From contig NZ_SOAP01000001.1 in NCBI RefSeq assembly GCF_004364805.1, positions 186,001 through 250,000 of the forward strand: a DNA stretch of 64,000 nt, read 5' to 3'. This document shows positions 48,642 through 56,643 of this stretch, piece after piece. Within the stretch, counting starts at the first letter, position 1. The number at the start of each line of letters is the position of its first letter. The notes under the pieces are model-generated. The model ran no database searches and was not told the DNA's origin. It saw only the letters and a list, made by a program, of their open reading frames with translations. Source of the DNA: Pelagimonas phthalicica. GTDB taxonomy: Bacteria; Pseudomonadota; Alphaproteobacteria; Rhodobacterales; Rhodobacteraceae. Made by a program: the position numbers and the translations under genes.

Positions 48642-49063
48642 GGCTCTTTCTGATTGCAGGCCTGACCATGGCGACATCTGCGCAGGCCGGTCACGAGCTG
48701 GAGGGGCGCGACATTGCGACGGGCAAAGCGCTTTTTGCTGAAAACTGCGCCTCCTGCCACGGAGACAATCTCCAAGGGCAGCCCAATTGGCGAATTGCCG
48801 ATGACGATGGCGTGCTCCCCGCCCCGCCGCATGATGAAACCGGCCATACCTGGCATCATTCCAACGCGGATCTCTTTACCTACACCAAACTGGGCGGGGC
48901 CAAAGCCCTTGCCCAGATGGGCGTGACCGGGTTTCCAAGTGGTATGCCGGGCTTTGCCGATGATCTAAGCGACAGGCAAATCTGGGACATTCTGGCTTTC
49001 ATCGCCTCCATCTGGCCAGAACGCCAAGCGGAAATCCAAGCCGGGCGCAACCCGCCTCACTGA
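48638..49063 (+). CDS. Periplasmic cytochrome c
   Basis: A 141-residue monohaem class I cytochrome. Signal peptide MRLFLIAGLTMATSAQA precedes the mature part, with the haem motif CASCHGDNLQG at about residue 37. The distal Met is probably in GFPSGMPGFADDL, and the C-terminal helix is IWDILAFIASIWPE. ATG at 48638 overlaps the multicopper-oxidase stop. It forms the last gene of the redox operon and is a probable electron carrier to or from the oxidase. Confidence 0.9.
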   Translation: MRLFLIAGLTMATSAQAGHELEGRDIATGKALFAENCASCHGDNLQGQPNWRIADDDGVLPAPPHDETGHTWHHSNADLFTYTKLGGAKALAQMGVTGFPSGMPGFADDLSDRQIWDILAFIASIWPERQAEIQAGRNPPH

Positions 49064-49138
49064 GTATTGGCAATGCTGCCCGAGCGGTTGCTCTGAGCCG
49101 ATCTTGCAGCAAGCCCCGGGCTCAATCGACAGGCCCAG

Positions 49139-49176
49139 CCATAACCGGCGCGTATCGGTTTACGCGCCGATTATGG
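49139..49176. terminator. 16-bp hairpin between convergent genes
   Basis: Arms at 49139-49154 (CCATAACCGGCGCGTA) and 49161-49176 (TACGCGCCGATTATGG) pair at 15 of 16 positions with a 6-base loop; TTTGTC follows on the plus strand. It ends the redox operon and, on the other strand, lies just after the racemase gene, so it is probably bidirectional. Confidence 0.75.
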
Positions 49177-49180
49177 TTTG

Positions 49181-49822
49181 TCAGATCAGCCACTTCACGC
49201 AGTTGGCAGCGCATGTAACCGGGTCAATGGCGGCGATTTCCAAACCCGCCTGAACAGCCGCCGTCACGCCCGCCATCCCGGCACATCCCAAAATGACGGC
49301 GGAAATATCGTCACTGGCCTGCGCCTGCAAAGCCTCCTTAAGAACAACCGCCCCGGAACCAACGGGATCTGCGTCGAGTTCAAGGACTGGAACCTCCGAT
49401 GCGCGGACTTGCGAAAGAAACGGGGACAGGCCCTGCCGTTGAATATTTGCCTGAAGGATTGGCACGGAAACGGACAAGGTCGTCACAACACTAAAGCGCC
49501 AATTCCTGAGCGCGGCATAGTGATAGGCCGCTTGGCCCAGACCAATAACAGGGCACTGTGCAAGGTCTGCGGCCTCTTCCAACGCGGTGTCGTCAAAACA
49601 TCCGATAATGATGCAATCGGCCCCCTGTGACGAGGCTTTCTCGACCAATTCCAACAGCGGGCGCTTTGCCGCCTCCCCATCTGCGACCCCTTGTATCGCC
49701 GCAGGGCCATTTATCGATGTCCAACCTTCAAACCGCACACTGGGCGCGGCAAGCCGGGCTTGGTTGACCATCGCTTCGGTCATCGATCTGGTGCTGTTGG
49801 GGTTGATGATGATGACCGCCAT
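49181..49822 (-). CDS. Hydantoin-racemase-family protein
   Basis: A 213-residue Asp/Glu/hydantoin racemase. The hallmark start is AVIIINPNSTRSMTEAM. Two catalytic Cys occur in IIIGCFDDTALEEAA (about residue 75) and AVILGCAGMAGV (about residue 180). Hydantoin racemases interconvert 5-substituted D- and L-hydantoins; other members act on allantoin or amino acids. It overlaps the ABC permease gene and belongs to the same operon, so its substrate is probably imported by that transporter or derived from it. ATG at 49822 chosen (49825 is an alternative). Confidence 0.87.
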   Translation of the reverse strand: MAVIIINPNSTRSMTEAMVNQARLAAPSVRFEGWTSINGPAAIQGVADGEAAKRPLLELVEKASSQGADCIIIGCFDDTALEEAADLAQCPVIGLGQAAYHYAALRNWRFSVVTTLSVSVPILQANIQRQGLSPFLSQVRASEVPVLELDADPVGSGAVVLKEALQAQASDDISAVILGCAGMAGVTAAVQAGLEIAAIDPVTCAANCVKWLI

Positions 49823-50661
49823 CAAACCATGCCTTGGCCTGCATTGGATCCTTGACGAGCCCGGCGACGATTAAGCAACCACACCACCAGCAGGAACACC
49901 AAAATGATGATCAGAGAAAACACCGTCGTTAACGTGCCAAGCGCAAACAGCACCGGTGTGGTCACATTTGTTGTCATTCCAAAAATCTCAAGCGGCAGCG
50001 TGTTGTAACTGCCAGAGGTCAAAAGCGTGCGCGCAAATTCATCATAGCTTAGGGTAAAACCAAACAACGCAACCCCGATGAGCGATGGCGCGATGATCGG
50101 CAAAACCACATGCCGGATAACCTGCCAAGGCGAGGCCCCAAGATCGCGCGCGGCTTCTTCATAGGACCTGTCGAAACGGTTAAAGACCGCAAACATGATC
50201 AGCAGGCCAAAGGGCAGCGTCCAGGTCAATTGCGCGCCAAAACCCGAGGTCGACCAATGAACCGGCAAACCGGATTGCGACCAGATCAGGCCAACCCCCA
50301 AGGACACCAGAATTGAGGGGATCACCAAAGAGGTGATGATCAGGTAAAATAGCAAGGTCGCGCCGACAAAACGCTTGCGAAAGGCCAGACCACCCATCAC
50401 CGAAACGACAACGGTCGTCACCATGACCATCAGCCCCAACGTCAAAGACCGCGAGAACGAGCCCCAGATGTCTCCTACTGCTTGTTGCTCGAACAGGTCG
50501 CGGAACCAATGCAGCGAAACACCCCGCATCGGAAAGGTCAGCCCGCCGCCCGGCCCCTGAAGGGACAGGATGCCGATGGTCAGTGTTGGACCGTATAAAA
50601 ACACCAGGAACAGAATAAAAAAGGCGGTCAAAGCGTAGAAGGATCTTGGACGCGGTTCCAT
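49822..50661 (-). CDS. ABC transporter permease (PotC-like)
   Basis: A 279-residue inner-membrane permease with six spans, of the spermidine/putrescine type. It starts RSFYALTAFFILFLVFLYGPTLTIGILSLQGP. The EAA loop is YEEAARDLGASPWQVIRHVVLPIIAPSLIG (about residues 165-194). It is the second permease of the importer with the adjacent PotB-like gene. Stop and next start overlap, showing translational coupling to the racemase gene. Confidence 0.92.
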   Translation of the reverse strand: MEPRPRSFYALTAFFILFLVFLYGPTLTIGILSLQGPGGGLTFPMRGVSLHWFRDLFEQQAVGDIWGSFSRSLTLGLMVMVTTVVVSVMGGLAFRKRFVGATLLFYLIITSLVIPSILVSLGVGLIWSQSGLPVHWSTSGFGAQLTWTLPFGLLIMFAVFNRFDRSYEEAARDLGASPWQVIRHVVLPIIAPSLIGVALFGFTLSYDEFARTLLTSGSYNTLPLEIFGMTTNVTTPVLFALGTLTTVFSLIIILVFLLVVWLLNRRRARQGSNAGQGMV

Positions 50662-51513
50662 TCAAAGCTCCTTTCTGATGTCGACAAAGCGCAGCATCGT
50701 GCCGATCAACAAAAGCACGGTGATCAATAGGATGACGGCTGTGGCCGAGGCTGAGGGGTATTGGAGCAAGCCGATATCGTTCTGGATCATGCGGCCGACA
50801 TTTGCAGACTGACTGCCGCTCATGAAGCGCACCGTGATGAAATCCCCCATCACCAGCGCCACCACGAAAATCGTGCCAATCATGATGCCGGGTTTGGTCA
50901 AGGGAACCACCACATGCCACAGCGTCTGCCAACCGGTGGCCCCCGCATCAGCCGCCGCTTCGATCAGCGATTTGTCAATCCGCATCATGGTGTTGAAAAT
51001 CGGCACAACCATGAACAGCGTGTAAAGATGCACAAAGGCCAGGATGACGCTGAAATCGCTGAACAAAAGCCATTCCACCGGCTCGTCGATAACGCCCATC
51101 GACATCAAGGTTGAATTGGCGATCCCATTCCGCCCCAGAAACGGAATCCACGAGATCATACGGATGATATTGGATGTGAGAAACGGGATCGTACACAGCA
51201 AAAACAGCGCGATCTGCCAGGTCAGGCTGCGGATGTGAAAGGCCAGGTAATAGGCCACGGTAAAGCCAATCAATAGGGTGCAGGCCCAGGTGATTGCCGC
51301 GTATTTAAAGGTGTTAACAAAGACCCGATAGGTCACTTCTGACGTCAAAAGAAACGCGTAATTGTCGAACTGAAACGCGGGGTAGATCGACCATTCCGTC
51401 GCGCCCCAAAAGCTCACGACCACAATCATCGCGATCGGTGCGACCAAAAACACCAAAAGGACCAGCGACAAGGGGCTCGCCAGCAACCATCCCGTAAGCG
51501 AATTTTTCTGCAC
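50662..51513 (-). CDS. ABC transporter permease (PotB-like)
   Basis: A 283-residue permease with six spans (for example SLVLLVFLVAPIAMIVVVSF near the N-terminus). Its EAA loop is LIEAAADAGATGWQTLWHVVVPLTKPGIMIG. I chose the GTG at 51513 (VQKNSLTG), preceded by AGAGG; codons further upstream would extend into the space before the binding-protein gene. It ends one base before the PotC-like start. It forms the channel with that protein and the PotA-like ATPase. Confidence 0.9.
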   Translation of the reverse strand: MQKNSLTGWLLASPLSLVLLVFLVAPIAMIVVVSFWGATEWSIYPAFQFDNYAFLLTSEVTYRVFVNTFKYAAITWACTLLIGFTVAYYLAFHIRSLTWQIALFLLCTIPFLTSNIIRMISWIPFLGRNGIANSTLMSMGVIDEPVEWLLFSDFSVILAFVHLYTLFMVVPIFNTMMRIDKSLIEAAADAGATGWQTLWHVVVPLTKPGIMIGTIFVVALVMGDFITVRFMSGSQSANVGRMIQNDIGLLQYPSASATAVILLITVLLLIGTMLRFVDIRKEL

Positions 51514-51578
51514 GCCTGCCTCTTTAGATATCTTGTTCTGAAGGTGTCGGAGGGCCGATGCCCTCCGACATGCATCGC

Positions 51579-52853
51579 TTAGGCAGCGATGAATTCGTTC
51601 CATTTGCGAACCATGTACTGGTTCTCATCCATAACGGCGTTCCAGCAGGCCACTGCGCCCATGCGATCATAGAACGAGCCGCCATCGCGCACGGCACCGG
51701 CTTTTTCCATGACCTGGCCAAATGGGTTGGTAATGTCGCCCTCTGCGGGTTTGCCTTCGAACCAGAAACCCCATTCATCGGCGCTCATGAAGTCTTTGGA
51801 GGTTTCTGGCACTGCGGAATAGTAGCCCTGGCGCATCAAGAAGCCGCCGACCCAACCGCTCAGATACCAGTTGATGTATTCATAGGCCGCCTCCAGCTCC
51901 ATACCAGACAGCGAGGCCGAGAGACCAAGCCCGCCACCCCAGGACCGATAGCCCTCTTCCAGCGGCTGATACACACATGGAATGCCCTGCGAACGCACCG
52001 CAGTAATCGCAGGCGACCACATGGACTGGATCACCACTTCGCCCGAGGCCATCAGGTTCACGGATTCATCAAAGGATTTCCAGAAAGCACGGAACTGACC
52101 GTTTTTCTTGGCTTCGGTAAAGATGCCCAATGTCAGGTCAATCTCTTCCTTGGTCATGTTGCCTTTGTCCGGGTAGGTGTATTCACCCATGGATTCCACA
52201 ACCATCGCCATGTCCATAATACCGATGGACGAGATGTCGAGGATCGATGCCTTGCCTTTGAATTCAGGGTTCAACAGCTCAGACCAATTGCTGATCGGAC
52301 GGCCAATCAGGTCCGGGCGAATGCCCAGAGTGTCCGCATTGTAAATCGTCGGGATCAGCGTCATCCAGCCGGATTCTTCGGGAACAAATTCCGTGCCATC
52401 CACACCAGTGGTAAAGCCAACAGTATGCGGCGCGGTGCCCTGTGCGATTACGCTTTCAGGCGTGAGTTTCCCGGACCGGAAGGTGCCGACGATCTTGTCG
52501 TAATTGGCGATCTTTGAAGTATCCATGGCCTGAAGGTTGCCGGTCGGCCAGACCTTCTTACAAATCCAGTACTCAATATCGGCGATGTCAAAGCTGTCAG
52601 GCTGAGTGGCCGCACGCTGCGTCACGGAGTCAGAATCCAGAGCGGTCATTTCCAGCGTAAACCCTAGGTCTTCCTTGACCTTGGCTGCGACTTCGTTGAG
52701 GTTGGAAACCCCGGTGCCAAACTGGCGCAAGGTGATGTTTTTCGTCTCTTGTCCCCATACCATTGGAGCCGGAAGCGCGGCGGCCGCCACCGCCGCGCCA
52801 CCTGCTTTCAGCATGGACCGGCGCGAATAGCGCACTTTAGAAATCGTCGTCAT
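51579..52853 (-). CDS. Tat-exported extracellular solute-binding protein (PotD/PotF-like)
   Basis: A 424-residue binding protein with a Tat signal (YSRRSMLKAGGAAVAAAALPAPMVWG). The mature part contains FDIADIEYWICKKVW, LIPTIYNADTLGIRP, SWGGGLGLSASLSGMELEAAYEYINWYLSGWVGG and a C-terminal helix. This is the SBP_bac_8/family 1 type used for polyamines and other cations or organics. It is clearly longer than E. coli PotD (~350). Ligand unknown. It is separated from the ATPase gene by 28 bases, and the four transport genes plus racemase run on the minus strand. Confidence 0.88.
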   Translation of the reverse strand: MTTISKVRYSRRSMLKAGGAAVAAAALPAPMVWGQETKNITLRQFGTGVSNLNEVAAKVKEDLGFTLEMTALDSDSVTQRAATQPDSFDIADIEYWICKKVWPTGNLQAMDTSKIANYDKIVGTFRSGKLTPESVIAQGTAPHTVGFTTGVDGTEFVPEESGWMTLIPTIYNADTLGIRPDLIGRPISNWSELLNPEFKGKASILDISSIGIMDMAMVVESMGEYTYPDKGNMTKEEIDLTLGIFTEAKKNGQFRAFWKSFDESVNLMASGEVVIQSMWSPAITAVRSQGIPCVYQPLEEGYRSWGGGLGLSASLSGMELEAAYEYINWYLSGWVGGFLMRQGYYSAVPETSKDFMSADEWGFWFEGKPAEGDITNPFGQVMEKAGAVRDGGSFYDRMGAVACWNAVMDENQYMVRKWNEFIAA

Positions 52854-52881
52854 AGCGTTTTCCTCATTGTTGAACGTTCAG

Positions 52882-53865
52882 TTATTGTGCCAAGGCTTGT
52901 GCCGCCCTGGCCTCCCAGCCGAGACCAATCGCCTCGCCTATTTCCTTTGGACTGTCGAAAAACTCGTGATCAGACAAAAGGGCTGTGACCTCTTGGTCGC
53001 CCGGAACCATGGCCGTCACGGCGACATGGGTTCCTTGATATTCGATATTTGTGATTGTTCCCGGCAGCTTGGCGGATTCCCCGGTATCCAGCGTAAGCGC
53101 GTCAGAGCGAATGGCGACCATTCCCTCGGGCATTTTCACCACATTATGAGAGCCCAAAAAGCGCGCAACAAAGGCCGTCTTTGGGGCGTCAAAGACCGAC
53201 CGCGTTTGCCCTGCCTGTTCAATCTTGGCGTTGTTCATCACGACAATTTCGTCAGCCAGCGCCAAGGCCTCATCCTGCCCGTGGGTGACATGGATAAAGG
53301 TGATGCCAAGCTCGCGTTGCAGCTTTTTCAATTCGGCCCGCATTCGGATACGCAAAAACGGATCCAATGCCGAAAGCGGTTCGTCCAAAAGCAGCACGTC
53401 GGGTTTAGTGATCAAGGCGCGGGCCAGCGCCGCCCGTTGCTGCTGCCCACCAGAAAGCTGCGCTGGCAGGCGATTTGACAAGGCCGACATATCGACCAAT
53501 TCCAGCATCTCTCCGGCGCGCTTATGACGCTTTTCGGTCTCAACCCCTTGCATTTTCAGACTAAAGGCAACGTTATCCAACACGCTCAAATGCGGGAAAA
53601 GCGCATAGTTTTGAAACATCATAGCCGTGCCGCGTTTCGCCGGTGGCAAATGCGAGATGTCGCGACCGCCCAGCGTGACGGCCCCTTCGGACACTGTTTC
53701 GTGGCCTGCAATCATCCGCAAGGTCGAGGACTTTCCGCAGCCAGAAGGACCCAGCAAACACGCATAGGTACCCGTGGCAAAATGATAGCTGATCGCATCA
53801 ACCGCCACGGTTGCTCCATAGCGTTTTGTCAGGTTGATAAATTCCAAGTCCAGTTTTTGACTCAT
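52882..53865 (-). CDS. ABC transporter ATP-binding protein (PotA-like)
   Basis: A 327-residue ATPase. Walker A GPSGCGKSS (about residues 38-46), signature LSGGQQQRAALARALITKP, Walker B VLLLDEPLSALDP and switch His VTHGQDEALALAD are present. A C-terminal TOBE-like domain (about 240-327) is typical of PotA/FbpC. It is the first gene of the minus-strand transporter operon, directly downstream of the 220-bp region shared with the GntR gene. The substrate is that of the binding protein at 51579. Confidence 0.93.
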   Translation of the reverse strand: MSQKLDLEFINLTKRYGATVAVDAISYHFATGTYACLLGPSGCGKSSTLRMIAGHETVSEGAVTLGGRDISHLPPAKRGTAMMFQNYALFPHLSVLDNVAFSLKMQGVETEKRHKRAGEMLELVDMSALSNRLPAQLSGGQQQRAALARALITKPDVLLLDEPLSALDPFLRIRMRAELKKLQRELGITFIHVTHGQDEALALADEIVVMNNAKIEQAGQTRSVFDAPKTAFVARFLGSHNVVKMPEGMVAIRSDALTLDTGESAKLPGTITNIEYQGTHVAVTAMVPGDQEVTALLSDHEFFDSPKEIGEAIGLGWEARAAQALAQ

Positions 53866-54005
53866 GTCACCCCCGAGAAGTTGATCTCAGGCTGACCGAC
53901 TTTTTTACGATTTCCCTAGCCGAAACCGCGCGAGCTCTCGGACCAAAAGGGACAAGCGCCTAAATCGAAGACATTCGCACTCACATTGTCCAAGATTTAA
54001 TCAGT

Positions 54006-54019
54006 GATTGTATACGATC
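54006..54019. promoter_or_regulatory. GntR-type operator candidate between potA-like gene and gntR
   Basis: GATTGTATACGATC is a palindrome apart from the two bases at positions 4 and 11 (GAT-n-GTATAC-n-ATC). It is close to TTGTATACAA-type sites bound by FadR/VanR-subfamily GntR regulators. It lies 70 bases upstream of the GntR gene, in the divergent promoter. A second inverted repeat, CACAC-CTTT-GTGTG (54023-54036), adjoins it. Both may be bound by the GntR protein. Confidence 0.5.
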
Positions 54020-54088
54020 CAGCACACCTTTGTGTGAGATATTGAGAAAAACCGCGCTTTGGCCCATAGGTCATGCAGGAGTATTTGA

Positions 54089-54778
54089 ATGCCTATCATG
54101 ACCGAATCAAAGATGTCGGCTGCCGACGAAATCGCCAAACAACTGACCGAAGCCATTCATGAACATCGGTTACAGCCCGGTGCGAAACTGCGCGAGGACG
54201 AGATCTGCGATATCTTTGGCGTAAGCCGCACCTTGGTGCGCCAGGCGCTGCGGTCCTTGGAATTCGAAGGCCTGCTTACCATCCAAAAGAACCGCGGGGC
54301 CTTTGTCGCCAAACCTTCTCTCAAAGAAGCTCGCGAGGTGTTTCAGGCGCGTTCCCTGATCGAACCCAGCATCGCACGCATGGCCGCCGAGCGGTCAAAA
54401 TCTGAAGACATTCAGGAGCTTGAGAAACATATCAAACGTGAGCACGCAGCACTGGATCAGGGAGAGGCCGGGCTGGCGCTGAAGTTATCCGGGGATTTTC
54501 ATCTCAAGATTGCCGAAATCGCGGACCAGGAAACACTCGAACAGTTCTTGCGCCAGCTTATCTCGCGGTCCTCACTGGTGATTGCGCTCTATTGGCGCCG
54601 CCGGAACGCCCTTTGCGAAAGCAATGCGCATCACGACCTCATAACTGCGATTGGCGAGCGTGACGCGGATTCCGCTGAGGAGTTCATGAAAAGCCATCTC
54701 TTGGACATCTATTCGCAATTGGATCTACAGGAACGGGACGGAGGGTTCACATCACTCAGGGATGCCTTGCGCCAATGA
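54089..54778 (+). CDS. GntR-family regulator with FCD domain
   Basis: A 229-residue FadR-subfamily regulator. The winged HTH is at residues ~14-75 (EIAKQLTEAIHEHRLQPGAKLREDEICDIFGVSRTLVRQALRSLEFEGLL), and the FCD effector domain follows (FQARSLIEPSIARMAAE and FHLKIAEIADQETL, whose Asp/His are the usual metal ligands). These proteins bind small organic acids or amino-acid derivatives. It probably controls the divergent ABC importer and itself. ATG at 54089; the stop overlaps the next gene by four bases. Confidence 0.9.
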   Translation: MPIMTESKMSAADEIAKQLTEAIHEHRLQPGAKLREDEICDIFGVSRTLVRQALRSLEFEGLLTIQKNRGAFVAKPSLKEAREVFQARSLIEPSIARMAAERSKSEDIQELEKHIKREHAALDQGEAGLALKLSGDFHLKIAEIADQETLEQFLRQLISRSSLVIALYWRRRNALCESNAHHDLITAIGERDADSAEEFMKSHLLDIYSQLDLQERDGGFTSLRDALRQ

Positions 54779-55605
54779 CCAAATTCAGAAATGCCTCTTT
54801 GTCAGAAGTGTCGACAATTTTGGGTTGGGCCGCGAAAGAAGGTTGGAACCCCGGTATCGATGATGCCGCCGCGTTTTTTCAGGCTGACCCGAATGGTTTC
54901 TTTGTTGCGACAAACGACAAAAACGAACCCCTCGCGGCGATTTCTGTTGTAAACCATACTGCGGATTTTGCCTTTCTCGGGCTATATATTGTCCGTCCTG
55001 TCTCGCGCGGCATGGGGACCGGTTATGGCCTTTGGCAACATGCAATAGGGCATGCGGGTCGGCGCACGGTTGGTCTGGACGGCGTGGAGGCACAGCAAGG
55101 CAATTATGCGGCCTCCGGATTTGACTATGCCGGGGGCACAACCCGTTTCACCGGTCAAATCCCTGCCGCGCGCTCCGCTGAAATCTCGCTGGCCAGCGAT
55201 CATGACGTCCCAGATTTGATCACGTCAGAGGCCGCAGCTTCGGGCGTTGAAAAACAACAATACCTGCGGGCGTGGTTTCAGAATTCGCCCGACAGAACCA
55301 CGATTACATACCGCTCACAGTACGGGTTGGAGGGGTTCTGCACCGTGCGCAAATGCAGTCTCGGGTCCAAGATCGGGCCGCTCATCGCCAGTAATGCATC
55401 CATCGCGCAGCGGCTGATTGCGCATGCCGCGTCCCTGTTTGATGGTCCCATCACGCTGGATGTACCGGAAAGTGCGACTGGACTGACGGCGCTGTGCCAG
55501 CAGCTCGGCCTGCAACCCGGTTTCAAGACCGCACGCATGTACAAAGGCCCATTCTTACCCAGCTCAGCAGAATTCTTTGCTGTGACCAGTTTGGAACTGG
55601 GGTGA
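54775..55605 (+). CDS. GNAT-family N-acetyltransferase, two-domain
   Basis: A 276-residue protein. The N-terminal GNAT domain (about residues 1-135) contains FLGLYIVRPVSRGMGTGYGLW, the acetyl-CoA pyrophosphate loop (R-G-x-G-x-G type), and NYAASGFDYAGGTTRF. The C-terminal half (about 140-270) resembles the YitH/acetyltransferase C-terminal domain of similar bacterial GNATs. It is translationally coupled to the GntR gene. The acceptor amine is unknown; in this location it may act on the imported compound. Confidence 0.83.
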   Translation: MTKFRNASLSEVSTILGWAAKEGWNPGIDDAAAFFQADPNGFFVATNDKNEPLAAISVVNHTADFAFLGLYIVRPVSRGMGTGYGLWQHAIGHAGRRTVGLDGVEAQQGNYAASGFDYAGGTTRFTGQIPAARSAEISLASDHDVPDLITSEAAASGVEKQQYLRAWFQNSPDRTTITYRSQYGLEGFCTVRKCSLGSKIGPLIASNASIAQRLIAHAASLFDGPITLDVPESATGLTALCQQLGLQPGFKTARMYKGPFLPSSAEFFAVTSLELG

Positions 55606-55671
55606 ACAAAGCTTGGCAGCGCAAAAAACCTGATGGTTTGACCCATGTTCCGATAAGTGTTCTCTATAGGC

Positions 55672-56550
55672 ATGACCTTTGAACAACTTCGCACATTTCT
55701 TTGGGTGGCCCGATTGGGTGGTTTCCGCAAAGCCTCTGAGCGGCTGCATTTGTCCCAGCCCGCCGTCTCAACACGCATCTCCAATCTCGAGGACGAATTA
55801 CAGGCAAAGCTGTTTGAACGGGGTCCCGGCGACCTCGTTCTGACAAAGCAAGGTCAGCAATTACTCGGATATGCCGAACAAATGTTGTTTGTCGAAGAAG
55901 AGATCAAAAACCGCGTCGCCAACCCCGCCGAAACCGAAGGCCTGTTTCGCCTCGGTGCCTCGGAGACCATTGCCCAAGCCTGGCTGCCGCGGTTCATCGA
56001 AGCTTTCAGCACGCAGTTTCCAAGGGTCAATGTTGACCTAACAGTGGATATTTCCTTGAACTTACGTGCCGCAATCTTGGAACGCCGCCTGGATCTCGCG
56101 TTTTTGATGGGACCGATATCCGAGTATTCCGTCAAAAACCTCGCGTTGCCTCAGTTCGATCTGCATTGGTACAAGTCGAAACAGATCAAAGATGTCGATC
56201 TGGCCGAGATTCCGATCATTTCCTATTCCAGCAAGACCCGCCCCTACCGCGAACTCACCTCGGAATTGTCGCGGCGTGTCGGTCCAAAATCCCGCGTGTT
56301 CTCATCCGCGTCCCTGTCAGCCAGCCTGAAAATGATCGCGTCGGGAATCGCCGTTGGCCCCTACCCTCGCGTTTTGGCTGCGCGCCACTTAGAGGCGAAC
56401 GAGGTCGAAGAATTCGATCCAGGCTTCGTTCCGCCACCTTTGGAGTTCACGGCCTCCTACCTGGCGGAACCCAGAAGCTTTCTCGTTGAAAACAGCGCAG
56501 AAATTGCGCGGGACGTTGCCGTGAACTGGCATAATGCGCACCCCAGTTGA
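55672..56550 (+). CDS. LysR-family transcriptional regulator
   Basis: A 292-residue LTTR. HTH at residues 2-60 (TFEQLRTFLWVARLGGFRKASERLHLSQPAVSTRISNLEDEL), followed by the periplasmic-binding-like effector domain (LFRLGASETIAQAWLPRFIEAFS and onward). The ATG at 55672 (MTFEQLRTF) is the family-standard start. It is just upstream of the DUF1445/TRAP/5-oxoprolinase genes on the same strand, so it probably regulates them. An AT-rich palindrome (56558-56581) lies between the two. Confidence 0.9.
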   Translation: MTFEQLRTFLWVARLGGFRKASERLHLSQPAVSTRISNLEDELQAKLFERGPGDLVLTKQGQQLLGYAEQMLFVEEEIKNRVANPAETEGLFRLGASETIAQAWLPRFIEAFSTQFPRVNVDLTVDISLNLRAAILERRLDLAFLMGPISEYSVKNLALPQFDLHWYKSKQIKDVDLAEIPIISYSSKTRPYRELTSELSRRVGPKSRVFSSASLSASLKMIASGIAVGPYPRVLAARHLEANEVEEFDPGFVPPPLEFTASYLAEPRSFLVENSAEIARDVAVNWHNAHPS

Positions 56551-56557
56551 TTTCAAA

Positions 56558-56581
56558 TTTTTTATCAATGTAGATAAAAAA
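56558..56581. promoter_or_regulatory. AT-rich palindrome before the DUF1445 gene
   Basis: TTTTTTATC (56558-56566) and GATAAAAAA (56573-56581) form a perfect 9-bp inverted repeat with a 6-base spacer. It is flanked by TCAAA and TTTGA as a weaker outer repeat. It lies 60 to 90 bases before the start codon of the downstream operon. It could be an operator or a terminator for the LysR gene. Confidence 0.45.
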
Positions 56582-56643
56582 TGATAATTTGAATGAATGC
56601 GCACCCTGTGTGAAGTTTCAATGACACTTCCACAGGAGGCAGC

